Assembly (NCBI GenBank): GCA_964368445.1 | Contig: CAYJAY010000031.1 | Location: 1 to 29,391, forward strand | DNA from: CAYJAY01 sp964368445 | Lineage (GTDB): Bacteria > Bacillota > Clostridia > Oscillospirales > Ruminococcaceae | Length of the DNA stretch: 29,391 nucleotides | Direction of reading: 5' to 3' | In this document: in pieces, positions 14,202 to 22,742 of the stretch | How positions within the stretch are numbered: position 1 is the stretch's first letter | Layout: each line of letters opens with the position of its first letter | The notes under the pieces: generated by a model | What the model was told of the DNA's origin: nothing | Database searches by the model: none | What the model saw: the letters and a program-made list of their open reading frames with translations, nothing else | Made by a program: the position numbers and the translations under genes

Positions 14202-15476
14202 TTATGCAATATTGGGTTCTACTTTTTTCAAAACATATTTCGGTTTAGCGCCGCCCACAGTCTTTGCATTTATAACTATCTTTTTAATGTCATCTTTTGA
14301 AGATGCCTCATACATAATCGGTATCAAAAGTTTTTCCATAATTGCGCGAAGACCGCGCGCACCACTTTTATATTCAATCGTTTTAAGCGCAATCTCTTTT
14401 AATGCGCTGTCTTCAAACACAAGGTCGATATCGTCCATTCCCAAAAGATGTTGATACTGTTTAACTATCGAATTTTTGGGTTCAACAAGAATTCTCACAA
14501 GCATCTCTTGGTCGAGGCTGTCAAGAACCGATATGACTGGTATTCTTCCGACAAGTTCCGGAATAATTCCAAACTTTACGATATCGTGTGCCGTAACTTG
14601 TTTTACAAGCATTTCTTTGTTATCTTCCGATTTTTCTTTTAATTTTGCTCCAAATCCAAACGACGAAGAAGCAACACGTTGTTCAATTATCTTGTCTATG
14701 CCATCAAACGCTCCACCACAGATAAACAAAATGTTTGTCGTGTCTATCTGGATAAACTGCTGCTGTGGGTGTTTCCTTCCGCCTTGAGGAGGAACGTTGG
14801 ATACGGTGCCTTCAAGAATTTTAAGAAGTGCTTGTTGAACGCCCTCGCCGCCAACGTCGCGCGTTATCGACGGATTTTCGCTTTTTCTCGTTATCTTGTC
14901 GATTTCGTCGATGTAGATAATCCCGCGTTCAGCCTTTTTAATATCAAAGTCTGCGGCTTGTATAAGCTTCAAAAGGATGTTTTCAACATCTTCGCCCACA
15001 TAACCGGCCTCGGTAAGGGTTGTTGCGTCGGCAATTGCAAACGGAACATCAAGCGATTTTGCGAGTGTTTGCGCAAGATATGTCTTTCCTGTTCCGGAAG
15101 AACCCAAAAGCATAATGTTACTTTTTTGCAGTTCAACGTCATTTTTCTTACTGTTGTTAAGAATTTTTTTGTAATGATTATATACCGAAACAGATAAAAC
15201 TATCTTTGCGTCCTCTTGCCCGATAACATACTCGTCTAATATTTTCTTAATCTCTCTGGGTTTCAAAAGTTTAAAGTTGTCACCGTCCCGTTTTTTTCTT
15301 TGAAACGTTTTGTTTTCTTCAAAATCTATTTCCTCGAGATTTTCATCTAAAAGCGAATAACAAAGCATGACACATTCATTGCATATATAAACATTGGGTC
15401 CTACAAGCATTTTTTCAACTTGATCTTGATTTTTCCCGCAAAACGCACAATGTATTGTCGGTTTCTTATTTGACAT
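14202..15476 (-). CDS. clpX: ATP-dependent Clp protease ATP-binding subunit ClpX
   Basis: ClpX unfolds substrates and feeds them to ClpP. The 424 residues have an N-terminal zinc domain (C10, C13, C32, C35), Walker A GSSGTGKT (125-132), pore loop GYVGED (159-164) and Walker B IIYIDEID (186-193). The ClpP-docking loop reads FGF (273-275) where IGF is usual. I start at ATG 15476 because GGAGGG lies four to five bases upstream; an ATG four codons earlier (15488) has no such site. It follows clpP by 45 bases and is probably cotranscribed with it. Confidence 0.96.
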   Translation of the reverse strand: MSNKKPTIHCAFCGKNQDQVEKMLVGPNVYICNECVMLCYSLLDENLEEIDFEENKTFQRKKRDGDNFKLLKPREIKKILDEYVIGQEDAKIVLSVSVYNHYKKILNNSKKNDVELQKSNIMLLGSSGTGKTYLAQTLAKSLDVPFAIADATTLTEAGYVGEDVENILLKLIQAADFDIKKAERGIIYIDEIDKITRKSENPSITRDVGGEGVQQALLKILEGTVSNVPPQGGRKHPQQQFIQIDTTNILFICGGAFDGIDKIIEQRVASSSFGFGAKLKEKSEDNKEMLVKQVTAHDIVKFGIIPELVGRIPVISVLDSLDQEMLVRILVEPKNSIVKQYQHLLGMDDIDLVFEDSALKEIALKTIEYKSGARGLRAIMEKLLIPIMYEASSKDDIKKIVINAKTVGGAKPKYVLKKVEPNIA

Positions 15477-15521
15477 AAAACCCTCCATTCCTTGTTATTT
15501 TTTGTAATGAAAAAAAATCAT

Positions 15522-16103
15522 CTATCTTTTTTCAAACACGTTATCTACCAAACCATATTCCTTTGCTTCATAAGCATCCATAAAATTATCACGTTCTGTG
15601 TCCCGTTCGATAACTTCGATAGATTGTTTTGTAACATCAGAAAGGATTTTATTAAGATTGTTTTTGATCTTAATAATTCTGTCTGTATGAATTTTAAGAT
15701 CGGTCGCTTGTCCTTTAAACCCGGCAAGCGGTTGATGGATCATAATCTCGCTGTTTGGAAGCGCGCTTCTTTTTCCCGGCGCACCGGCTGCAAGCAAGAA
15801 TGCGCCCATCGAAGCCGCCATTCCGACACAAATTGTTGCAACATCACATTTAATATACTGCATTGTATCGTAGATAGCCATTCCGGCAGTTATAGAACCG
15901 CCGGGGCTGTTTATATAAAGGCTTATGTCTTTTGCGGCATCTTGCCCTTCAAGATAGAGAAGCTGGGCTACCACAAGGCTTGCGGTGACGTCGTTAACCT
16001 CATCCGAAAGCATTATTATGCGGTCGTTCAACAAACGAGAAAAAATGTCATATGACCTTTCGCCTCTGTTTGTTTGTTCAACAACCATTGGTACTAAACT
16101 CAT
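15522..16103 (-). CDS. clpP: ATP-dependent Clp protease proteolytic subunit
   Basis: The 193-residue serine peptidase forms the barrel partnered by ClpX. The catalytic triad S98 (GMAASMG), H123 (MIHQPL) and D172 (TERDNFM) is intact, and INSPGGSI (65-72) forms the oxyanion region. The ribosome binding site CGGAGGAA is about seven bases from the ATG. The 91-base gap from tig contains TATAAT on the minus strand (16147-16152) without a -35, and one TGTCGAA word (16174-16180), so separate clpPX transcription is possible but unproven. Confidence 0.97.
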   Translation of the reverse strand: MSLVPMVVEQTNRGERSYDIFSRLLNDRIIMLSDEVNDVTASLVVAQLLYLEGQDAAKDISLYINSPGGSITAGMAIYDTMQYIKCDVATICVGMAASMGAFLLAAGAPGKRSALPNSEIMIHQPLAGFKGQATDLKIHTDRIIKIKNNLNKILSDVTKQSIEVIERDTERDNFMDAYEAKEYGLVDNVFEKR

Positions 16104-16194
16104 TGTTATTCCTCCGAGTCATCAATTTAATAAATTTTTCATTACAATTATAAACTATTAAGTTTTTAAATTATGTCGAAAATAAAGTTAAAAT

Positions 16195-17490
16195 TTATTT
16201 ATCTTTTGCAACTGTAATTTTTGCGTTATCACGGATAAAGTCGAGAGCTTTGTTTGCCGCAAGATCTCTTTTTACTTCTTTTACGGGAACAGCTTTTTTA
16301 AGATTCTCGACTTCCATTTTATATTTTTCCGCCATGTCGGCAAGTTCTTTTTCAACATCCTCATCGCTTATAACGATGTTTTCGGCACGAACTACCGCTT
16401 CGAGAGCCAAACGAACCTTAACTTGTCCGAGAGCTTGGTCTTCAAACGTTTTTCTGAAAGCTTCTTGGTCTTGTCCGGCATATTTCATATATGTTTCCAT
16501 GTTTAGTCCTTGCGATTGGAGACGATATGAAAACTCTCTTACAAGTTCTTCAACTCTATCGTTAATCATTGCAGTGGGAACTTCGCCTTCAAGCTCTTCC
16601 GAAACTTTTTTTGCAATTTCGTCTTCTAACCTTTGCTTTGCATACTCTTGTTTTTGTTCTGTAAGACGTTTTGTTATGTCCTGTTTAAGTTCTTCAAGCG
16701 AATTGAATTCGCTTACATCTTTCGCAAACTCATCGTCAATTTCAGGGAATTCTTTAACTTTAAGCTCGTTTAATTTGCATTTAAACGTTGCATCTTTTCC
16801 AGCAAGTTCGCTTGCGCCGTATTCTTCGGGGAATTTAACTTGAACGTCAAACTCTTCGCCGATTTTTTTGCCGATAACTTGATCTTCAAAGCCCGGTATA
16901 AATTGACCAGAACCTAATGTTAAATCAAACTTCTCACCTTTTCCGCCATCAAAAGCTTTACCGTCTACAAAGCCTTCAAAGTCGATGTTTGTTATGTCGC
17001 CGTCTCTCGCTTCCCTGTCTTCGACAGGAACAATCCTCGAAGCTTTATCGCGGAACTGGTTGATTTCGGCTTCAATTTCTGTGTCGTTAACCGTTTCATC
17101 GGGTTTTTCAACTTCGATGCCTTTGTATTTTTTAACCGAAAGTTCGGGACGAAGTTCAACGGTAAACTGAAGATTTACTCCGTTGTCGATATCTACCGAC
17201 ACAACTTTAATATCGGGTCTTCCGATAAACTGGATATCTGTTTCGTTAAGCGCAAGCTCAAACGCATCGGGAAGAACCGAGTCGATAGCGTCATCATAAA
17301 AAACTGTGTCTCCGAATTTCTTCTCAATTAATGCTTTTGGAGCCTTCCCTTTACGAAAGCCTTGTATCTCGATATCTTTTTTAACCTTGTTATACGCCTT
17401 GTCAATAGCCGCGGAAAATTCGGTTTTATCGACGTTTACCGTCATCTCGTATTTATTGCCTTCGGTCTTAGCATGATTTGTAAGTTTCAT
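16195..17490 (-). CDS. tig: Trigger factor
   Basis: This ribosome-bound chaperone meets nascent chains at the exit tunnel. The 431-residue protein carries the ribosome-docking signature GFRKGKAP (44-51), a central FKBP-type prolyl isomerase domain (~160-245; DGDITNIDFEGF through LGSGQFIPGFEDQ), and a long C-terminal helical substrate-cradling domain. The ATG lies about 13 bases from AAGGAG, a long spacing. An extended -10 promoter lies 42 bases upstream. The tig-clpP-clpX order is ancient and conserved. Confidence 0.97.
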   Translation of the reverse strand: MKLTNHAKTEGNKYEMTVNVDKTEFSAAIDKAYNKVKKDIEIQGFRKGKAPKALIEKKFGDTVFYDDAIDSVLPDAFELALNETDIQFIGRPDIKVVSVDIDNGVNLQFTVELRPELSVKKYKGIEVEKPDETVNDTEIEAEINQFRDKASRIVPVEDREARDGDITNIDFEGFVDGKAFDGGKGEKFDLTLGSGQFIPGFEDQVIGKKIGEEFDVQVKFPEEYGASELAGKDATFKCKLNELKVKEFPEIDDEFAKDVSEFNSLEELKQDITKRLTEQKQEYAKQRLEDEIAKKVSEELEGEVPTAMINDRVEELVREFSYRLQSQGLNMETYMKYAGQDQEAFRKTFEDQALGQVKVRLALEAVVRAENIVISDEDVEKELADMAEKYKMEVENLKKAVPVKEVKRDLAANKALDFIRDNAKITVAKDK

Positions 17491-17531
17491 ATGATTTTTT
17501 TAACTCCTTATGTTTTTTTTCAAACTATATT

Positions 17532-17540
17532 ATTATAACA
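17532..17540 (-). promoter_or_regulatory. Extended -10 promoter for tig
   Basis: TGTTATAAT on the minus strand (TATAAT at 17532-17537) lies 42 bases upstream of tig. No good -35 is present, as expected of extended -10 promoters. Confidence 0.6.
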
Positions 17541-17564
17541 TAAAATTATGTATAAATCTACATT

Positions 17565-18254
17565 TTAAAACACTCTATATGGGGAAAATTTAAGAAAATC
17601 CGCAGAAATTAATTTATAGTTTATCCCATCAACCTCTCCCGTCACAGCACAGTTAAAACTGTATCCGTGAAGATGTCCAAAGAAACATTTTTCAACCCCA
17701 TATCTTTTCATTATATCAATAATTTCAACTGATTTTACATGGTTAAATATCGGAGGATAATGAAGAAAAACAAACAACTTTTCATATCCTTTATTTTTTG
17801 CGTCTTTAAGCGACGCCTCAAGTCGTTGACATTCGCGCGACATGATTTTTTTGTCGTTTTGTTCCACCTCTTCGATAACCCAACCCCTCGAACCGCAAAC
17901 GGCTACACCTTCTGCCTCGAAACAGTTGTTGTTCAAAATCGAGATAGTATCGAAACCGTTTTCCAACAACCATCCATTCATTTTGGTCATTGTGTTCCAC
18001 CAATAGTCGTGGTTGCCTTTTAAAAGAATCTTTTTTCCGGGCAAATTATTTATGAATTTAAAATCTTCAAACGCTTGTTTAAAATCTATTCCCCACGAGA
18101 TATCGCCCGGAACAACGACGGTGTCTTGGTTTGAAACAAGCTTGTTCCAGTTGTTCAAAAGTCTTTCGGTGTGGTTATCCCAACCTTGGAAGATATCCAT
18201 CGGTTTAGATCCGCCAAGCGACAAGTGAAGATCCGAAATAGCGAACAAAGCCAT
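17565..18254 (-). CDS. Calcineurin-like metallophosphoesterase
   Basis: The 229-residue phosphoesterase has a full set of metal ligands: D8 and H10 (SDLHLS), D51 (PGDISWG), N81 and H82 (GNHDYWW), H165 (FLHYPP), and H194 with H196 (FGHLHG). The GDISWG and GNHDYWW variants mark a cytoplasmic bacterial subfamily without an assigned substrate. There is no signal peptide. The ribosome binding site GGAAGGAAG is a few bases from the ATG. It is the last gene of the lepB group, 21 bases after thrC, with no clear terminator before the tig promoter. Confidence 0.88.
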   Translation of the reverse strand: MALFAISDLHLSLGGSKPMDIFQGWDNHTERLLNNWNKLVSNQDTVVVPGDISWGIDFKQAFEDFKFINNLPGKKILLKGNHDYWWNTMTKMNGWLLENGFDTISILNNNCFEAEGVAVCGSRGWVIEEVEQNDKKIMSRECQRLEASLKDAKNKGYEKLFVFLHYPPIFNHVKSVEIIDIMKRYGVEKCFFGHLHGYSFNCAVTGEVDGINYKLISADFLKFSPYRVF

Positions 18255-18275
18255 TACATCTTCCTTCCATAGTAA

Positions 18276-19772
18276 TTATTTGATAAATTCAAAAAACAAT
18301 GGTTCGATCTCTTGTTCTTTATAGCAACCCTCAAAGCGAATCTGTTTTTCGGTTAGTCCCCTTAGGCATTCGGGAGCGGTTATTTCGGACAACTTTTCAA
18401 GAGTCTTAACTGCGTCGCTGTATTGTTCGTCGTGGTCAAACACGGCTTTTATTACACTTTCAGAAAACTTAAACGGGCTTGCAGTGGACACAATTACCGT
18501 GTGGGTTGTGTCTTTCGTTTCCTCTTTATACTGCTCATATGCGTTGGTAGCGACCGCGGTGTGTGGGTCTATGAGATAACCAAACGATTTGTAAACCCTT
18601 TTCATCTCGGCTTCGGTTTGTTGCTCGTCACATCTGTACCCAAAAAAGTTCTGCTTAATCGTCTGCATTTGCTCGCTTGAAACTCTATAACTTCCGTTTT
18701 GTTCAAGACTTTCAAGGTAGCGCGCAACATCTTTTGTGTTTCCGTCCGATATAAGATATAAAAGTCTTTCGATGTTGCTTGAAACAAGAATATCCATCGA
18801 AGGCGAGATTGTTTTGTGGAAACCTCTTTTTGAGGCATACTCACCACTGTTTATAAAATCATATAATACGTCGTTTATGTTGGATGCCGAGATTAATTTG
18901 TTTATGGGAACCCCCATAAGTTTTGCATAGTATCCGGCAAGAATGTTCCCAAAGTTTCCGCTTGGCACGCAAAAATTAAGCTTATCGCCACGGCTTATAG
19001 TTTTTTGCTCTAATAGTTTTGAATAGCTCCAAAAATAATACACTATCTGCGGGACAAGTCTTCCCCAGTTTATCGAGTTTGCGCTTGAAAGCTCTATATT
19101 TTGTCGCTTCATACTGTCAATAAAGCTATTATCTGTCATAAGCTTTTTTGCTATCCTTTGCGCATCGTCAAAGTTCCCTTCGATTCCCGCCACAAAAACG
19201 TTGTTTCCCTTTTGGGTCGCCATCTGTAGGCGTTGGGTTTCGCTTACACCGTGGCGCGGATACATGACCGCTATCTTGATTCCCTCGACGTCACAAAATC
19301 CTTCGAGAGCAGCTTTACCTGTATCTCCCGATGTCGCAACGATTATAAGCGTCGTTTTATTATTGCCGGCTTTTTGCTTTGACGCAAAAAACAAACGCGG
19401 CATAAGTTGTAACGCTATGTCTTTAAACGCGGCTGTAGGCCCGTGCCAAAGTTCAAGCACAGACGATGTATCGTCAAGTTTATGTAACGGCGCAGCGTCT
19501 GCTTCACCGGACGATTTGATACCATCAAACGAGTCATATGCCGACTTTGCCAACATTTCAAGTTGTTCAATCGAAAAATTATCGCAAATTCTCGATATCA
19601 CAAACGCCGCCGCTTGTGAATAGCTTTTGTTTGAAAGCGCCTTGATTTCTTCAAACGAAAATTTCGGCAGTTCCGTCGGAACAAAAAGCCCCTTATCATC
19701 GCTTATTCCTTTTAAAATCGCTTCATAGTCTTTAATTTTGATCTCGCTGTTTCTTGTAGAAGTATATAACAT
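18276..19772 (-). CDS. thrC: Threonine synthase
   Basis: The enzyme converts O-phosphohomoserine to threonine using PLP. The 498 residues match the long class of threonine synthases. The lysine is K117 in GPTAAFKDIALQ, the phosphate loop appears in VPSGNFGN, and ATSGDTGKAAL is conserved. The ribosome binding site GGAGG lies six bases from the ATG. No homoserine pathway gene is nearby; thrC sits between yraN and a phosphoesterase in a group otherwise devoted to ribosomes and secretion. There is no leader peptide or T-box in the 16-base gap. Confidence 0.96.
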   Translation of the reverse strand: MLYTSTRNSEIKIKDYEAILKGISDDKGLFVPTELPKFSFEEIKALSNKSYSQAAAFVISRICDNFSIEQLEMLAKSAYDSFDGIKSSGEADAAPLHKLDDTSSVLELWHGPTAAFKDIALQLMPRLFFASKQKAGNNKTTLIIVATSGDTGKAALEGFCDVEGIKIAVMYPRHGVSETQRLQMATQKGNNVFVAGIEGNFDDAQRIAKKLMTDNSFIDSMKRQNIELSSANSINWGRLVPQIVYYFWSYSKLLEQKTISRGDKLNFCVPSGNFGNILAGYYAKLMGVPINKLISASNINDVLYDFINSGEYASKRGFHKTISPSMDILVSSNIERLLYLISDGNTKDVARYLESLEQNGSYRVSSEQMQTIKQNFFGYRCDEQQTEAEMKRVYKSFGYLIDPHTAVATNAYEQYKEETKDTTHTVIVSTASPFKFSESVIKAVFDHDEQYSDAVKTLEKLSEITAPECLRGLTEKQIRFEGCYKEQEIEPLFFEFIK

Positions 19773-19788
19773 CTTTTGCCTCCGCTAT

Positions 19789-20145
19789 TTAATGAAACGC
19801 ATTTTCTAAATGCTCGTCTATATAATACTCGCCGTCTTTATGTGTAACGGTAACCACATCAAACCTTGGTTGCAAATTTGGCATCTTTTTAACTATATAT
19901 TCCCCTGCCGTTACAATTATCTTTCGTTGTTTTGCCGGAGTAATGCTTTCAACCCCGCTTACCATAGGGTTTGTTTTACGAGTCTTGACCTCGACAAAAA
20001 CTATAAACGTTTCGTTCGACATGATTAAATCTATCTCGCCAAATTTTGAATGATAGTTTTCCGTTACAAATTTATATCCTTTTTCAATCAAATATTCCTT
20101 TGCTTTTTGCTCTCCTGCAAGCCCAAGCATTTTTTTAACACTCAT
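19789..20145 (-). CDS. yraN: YraN family (UPF0102) endonuclease-like protein
   Basis: The 118-residue protein has the family core GEIDLI (36-41) and FVEVKTR (50-56). Residues D39, E52 and K54 correspond to the D-ExK catalytic pattern of restriction-endonuclease-like folds, so it may be a nuclease, though its cellular role is unclear. The ribosome binding site AAAGGAAA is about 13 bases from the ATG. It follows rnhB by 18 bases, an arrangement widely conserved and suggestive of a link to RNA-DNA or DNA processing. Confidence 0.92.
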   Translation of the reverse strand: MSVKKMLGLAGEQKAKEYLIEKGYKFVTENYHSKFGEIDLIMSNETFIVFVEVKTRKTNPMVSGVESITPAKQRKIIVTAGEYIVKKMPNLQPRFDVVTVTHKDGEYYIDEHLENAFH

Positions 20146-20163
20146 AAAAATTTAAGTTTCCTT

Positions 20164-20769
20164 TCAAACTCTGCCTTTTAAAAAAGATCTTCTGTGATAT
20201 TCCGTTATGCCATGTTGGTCGATAGCTTGATAGTGTGCCTTTGTCGGATAACCTTTGTGTTGTGCAAAACCATATTCGGGAAACTCTTGATCAAGTTGCT
20301 TCATATATCTATCCCTTGAAACTTTTGCAAGTATCGAAGCCGCCGCAATAGCCGCCGATTTTCCGTCACCTTTGACAACGGCTATCGACTTGCAAAGTTC
20401 GGTTTCAACCGCAAAATTCCCATCAATCAACAGAATATCTGGTTTTGTTTCAAGAAGTTCCGCCGCCTGCTTCATTCCAACAAGGGAGGCTTGCAGAATG
20501 TTTATTTCATCTATCTTTTTATTGTCAACAAATACAATACTATAAGAAAGGCAGTTTTCAACAACTACATCGAAAAGTGCTTCTCGCTTTTTTTCGGTTA
20601 ATTTTTTTGAATCGTTAAGTCCCTCGATGTTTGCATCTTGTTTCAAAACCACCGCCGCGCAACAAACAGGACCCGCAAGAGGCCCTCTGCCGGCTTCGTC
20701 CGCTCCGGCTAAAAATTTGCCATAGTTTTGTTTAAGCTGCATGTCAAATTCCAAAAGCTCTGAAAACAT
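20164..20769 (-). CDS. rnhB: Ribonuclease HII
   Basis: RNase HII cuts RNA from RNA-DNA hybrids, including single ribonucleotides in DNA. The 201 residues hold the catalytic acidic residues D24 and E25 in AGADEAGRGPLAGPV, D116 in LLIDGN, and D153 in VSRDRYM. The C-terminus includes the GYPTKAHYQAI segment. The start overlaps the rbgA stop as TAATG, so translation is probably coupled; GAGGAG is 11-12 bases upstream. Confidence 0.96.
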   Translation of the reverse strand: MFSELLEFDMQLKQNYGKFLAGADEAGRGPLAGPVCCAAVVLKQDANIEGLNDSKKLTEKKREALFDVVVENCLSYSIVFVDNKKIDEINILQASLVGMKQAAELLETKPDILLIDGNFAVETELCKSIAVVKGDGKSAAIAAASILAKVSRDRYMKQLDQEFPEYGFAQHKGYPTKAHYQAIDQHGITEYHRRSFLKGRV

Positions 20770-21635
20770 TATACCGGCGGCTCCTCTAGCGTTATTCTGC
20801 CAAGTTTACAGCCACGAAACTCGTCTATGACGTTAATTGCCGCCCTGTCATAGTCCGGCTCGCCTTTCGATATAATCATCCCTCTTTTAAAAGCTATTTG
20901 TTCGAGTATCTCATACCCTTGTTCGGGTAAAGGGGAGCTAAGTTTATATCTTTCCAATATGTTTTTTTCGTTTGTTTCTTTAAGCATCTCTAAAAGAACA
21001 CAAGCAAGTTCTGTTATGTCCACAACGTCATCTTTAATCGCTCCGCTTATAGCCAAAAGTACGGCAGATTTTTTGTCGTCAAACTTGTTCCACAATACGC
21101 CCGGCATATCAAGAAGGTCTATGTTTCCAAGCGAAATCCATTGTTTGCCTCTCGTTACGCCCGGTTTGTCCGCAACCTTTGTCTTTGCGCTTTTGGCAAG
21201 ACAGTTAATAAGTGTGGATTTGCCGACGTTCGGAACCCCAACTACCATAGCGCGCATAGTAGCCTTAACCATACCTTTTTTTTGTAACGCTTCAATCTTA
21301 TCTTTCATCATGATAAGAGCCGCGTCGATAATCTTTTTTTCGGTTTTTTTGTCTTTGCTGGAAACTGCTATTGCCCCAAAACCTTTTTGTTTATAATAAT
21401 TAATCCAACGTTCGGTAGTTTCAGGGTTTGCAAGGTCACATTTGTTTAGAACCAAAAGTTTAGGTTTGTCTTTAGAAGCCTCTTCAAGCCACGGATTTTT
21501 GCTTGAAAACGGTATTCGACAATCGAGCAATTCGATAATCATATCAACATTTTTAAGCTCTGTTTCCATAACACGAAATGTCTTGGTCATGTGCCCCGGA
21601 AACCATTGTATTGTAGCAATATTCTCAATATTCAT
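20769..21635 (-). CDS. rbgA: Ribosome biogenesis GTPase RbgA (YlqF)
   Basis: RbgA is a circularly permuted GTPase required for a late step of 50S assembly. The order of motifs proves the permutation: G4 NKCD (64-67) comes before G1 GVPNVGKS (133-140) and G3 DMPG (176-179). The N-terminus WFPGHMTKT is the family signature, and the C-terminal part has the ANTAR-like RNA-binding region. The 288 residues are full length. The start overlaps the lepB stop as TAATG, with GAGGTG six to seven bases upstream. Confidence 0.96.
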   Translation of the reverse strand: MNIENIATIQWFPGHMTKTFRVMETELKNVDMIIELLDCRIPFSSKNPWLEEASKDKPKLLVLNKCDLANPETTERWINYYKQKGFGAIAVSSKDKKTEKKIIDAALIMMKDKIEALQKKGMVKATMRAMVVGVPNVGKSTLINCLAKSAKTKVADKPGVTRGKQWISLGNIDLLDMPGVLWNKFDDKKSAVLLAISGAIKDDVVDITELACVLLEMLKETNEKNILERYKLSSPLPEQGYEILEQIAFKRGMIISKGEPDYDRAAINVIDEFRGCKLGRITLEEPPV

Positions 21636-22171
21636 TATAACACCTCAAAACTCGGTGAAATTTTAAACATAGCCTTTCCGATAACCAAGTTTTGGTCGAC
21701 CATGCCTATGTCGGAAAATCTGCTATCGTGCGAAGCACCCCTGTTGTCTCCCAAAACAAACACGCTGTCGTTTGGCACCGTCTGCGGAAACTCAACGTCT
21801 CCGTTTATATTATCAATGGTGCTTTCTATTGGGGTATCTACAGGTATTCCGTCAACTGTAAGCTCCCCTGTAACCTCGTCTATATCAACCGTTTGCCCCT
21901 CGGTTGCTATAACCCGCTTAATTATAGAATCATTAATCGTTGGGACGTTACGCGCATCTACAATAACTATATCTCCGTTGTTAGGTTTATAAAACAAACT
22001 CCATACAAAAACTCTTTCGTTTTCGTTAATCGTCGGAAGCATAGACCCTCCAATCGAGATATAAAACTTAAACACAAAAACAAACAGTATCAATATAATA
22101 ACAAACGCCACTATAAGGCTGTCTATCCATTCAAACAAAGCGACTTTCTTTTTGATGTCATCTTTTTTCAT
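21635..22171 (-). CDS. lepB: Signal peptidase I
   Basis: The 178-residue, single-anchor enzyme cleaves signal peptides outside the membrane. The anchor is at ~16-38. The S43/K85 catalytic dyad lies in GGSMLPTI and IIKRVIA, and the GDNR box at 141-144 is intact. I chose ATG 22171, with GGAG 12 bases upstream. An ATG six codons earlier (22189) has no ribosome binding site. The open frame runs much further back, over the rplS terminator and rplS itself, but that extension is not coding. The stop overlaps the rbgA start. Confidence 0.95.
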   Translation of the reverse strand: MKKDDIKKKVALFEWIDSLIVAFVIILILFVFVFKFYISIGGSMLPTINENERVFVWSLFYKPNNGDIVIVDARNVPTINDSIIKRVIATEGQTVDIDEVTGELTVDGIPVDTPIESTIDNINGDVEFPQTVPNDSVFVLGDNRGASHDSRFSDIGMVDQNLVIGKAMFKISPSFEVL

Positions 22172-22203
22172 CAATATATAAAACTCCATAATTAAATTAA
22201 TTA

Positions 22204-22220
22204 TGTATGCAATGCATACA
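22204..22220. promoter_or_regulatory. 17 bp palindrome in the lepB leader
   Basis: TGTATGCA-a-TGCATACA is perfectly symmetrical around one base. It starts about ten bases after the predicted transcription start of lepB, a usual place for a repressor to block elongation. It is too short and lacks a T tract for a terminator. Confidence 0.55.
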
Positions 22221-22235
22221 CCGTACACTTTTATT

Positions 22236-22244
22236 ATTATAACA
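22236..22244 (-). promoter_or_regulatory. Extended -10 promoter of the lepB group
   Basis: On the minus strand TGTTATAAT (TATAAT at 22236-22241) lies about 65 bases upstream of lepB and has no clear -35. The preceding rplS has its own terminator, so this promoter should drive lepB through to the phosphoesterase. Confidence 0.6.
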
Positions 22245-22331
22245 TAAAAACTACAAATATTTTCGAACAAATTAAAAAAAACAAGGAATTTAAAAGTTAA
22301 TTTTCCCTTAAAAACCTTTAAAACAAAAACA

Positions 22332-22353
22332 GGGAAAGGCAAAACGCCCTCCC
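22332..22353 (-). terminator. rplS terminator
   Basis: GGGA-aa-GGC pairs with GCC-c-TCCC (plus-strand reading) and is followed on the minus strand by TGTTTTTGTTTT. A second hairpin, AAATGC-caaaa-GCATTT, lies just upstream (22361-22377). Confidence 0.7.
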
Positions 22354-22394
22354 CTACTTTTAAATGCCAAAAGCATTTCAAAACAAATTTTTCG

Positions 22395-22742
22395 TTATCT
22401 CGAGATTTTCTCTTTAACTTTAGCGGATTTTCCGACACGGTCTCTGAGATAATAGAGTTTCGCTCTTTTAACTTTACCCATACGTACAAGTTCAACCCTG
22501 TCAACGTTTGGCGAATTAATCGGGAAAACCCTTTCAACTCCTACGCCATACGAAGTACGTCTAACTGTGAAAGTTTCTTCGATACCACCATGTTTTTTAG
22601 CGATAATCGTTCCTTCAAAGATCTGAATTCTCGAGCGTTCGCCCTCTTTGATACGGACATGAACCTTAACGGTATCTCCGACATTTACAACATGCGGTGT
22701 TTCGCGAAGCATGTCTTTAGTCATAAGTCTCAATGCATCCAT
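22395..22742 (-). CDS. rplS: 50S ribosomal protein L19
   Basis: L19 sits at the 30S-50S interface. The 115-residue protein includes VGDTVKVHVRIKEGERSRIQIFEG, with the conserved GDTV and KEG, and the C-terminal KRAKLYYLRDRVGKSAKVKE. I chose ATG 22742 because GGAGG lies eight bases upstream; an in-frame ATG 14 codons earlier falls in the leader and adds no family sequence. The gene has its own promoter, structured leader and terminator. Confidence 0.97.
   Translation of the reverse strand: MDALRLMTKDMLRETPHVVNVGDTVKVHVRIKEGERSRIQIFEGTIIAKKHGGIEETFTVRRTSYGVGVERVFPINSPNVDRVELVRMGKVKRAKLYYLRDRVGKSAKVKEKISR

Noticed and set aside
14020..14454. Plus-strand open frame over the clpX end
   Set aside because: It is antisense to conserved clpX codons and crosses the 78 bp repeat element; there is no ribosome binding site.
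21634..21642. Fifth TGTTATAAT as a promoter for rbgA
   Set aside because: These bases are the last codons of lepB and the TAATG overlap itself; a -10 there would start transcription inside rbgA.
22172..22537. Upstream extension of lepB to an earlier start
   Set aside because: It would cover the lepB promoter, the rplS terminator and part of rplS, and adds no signal peptidase sequence.
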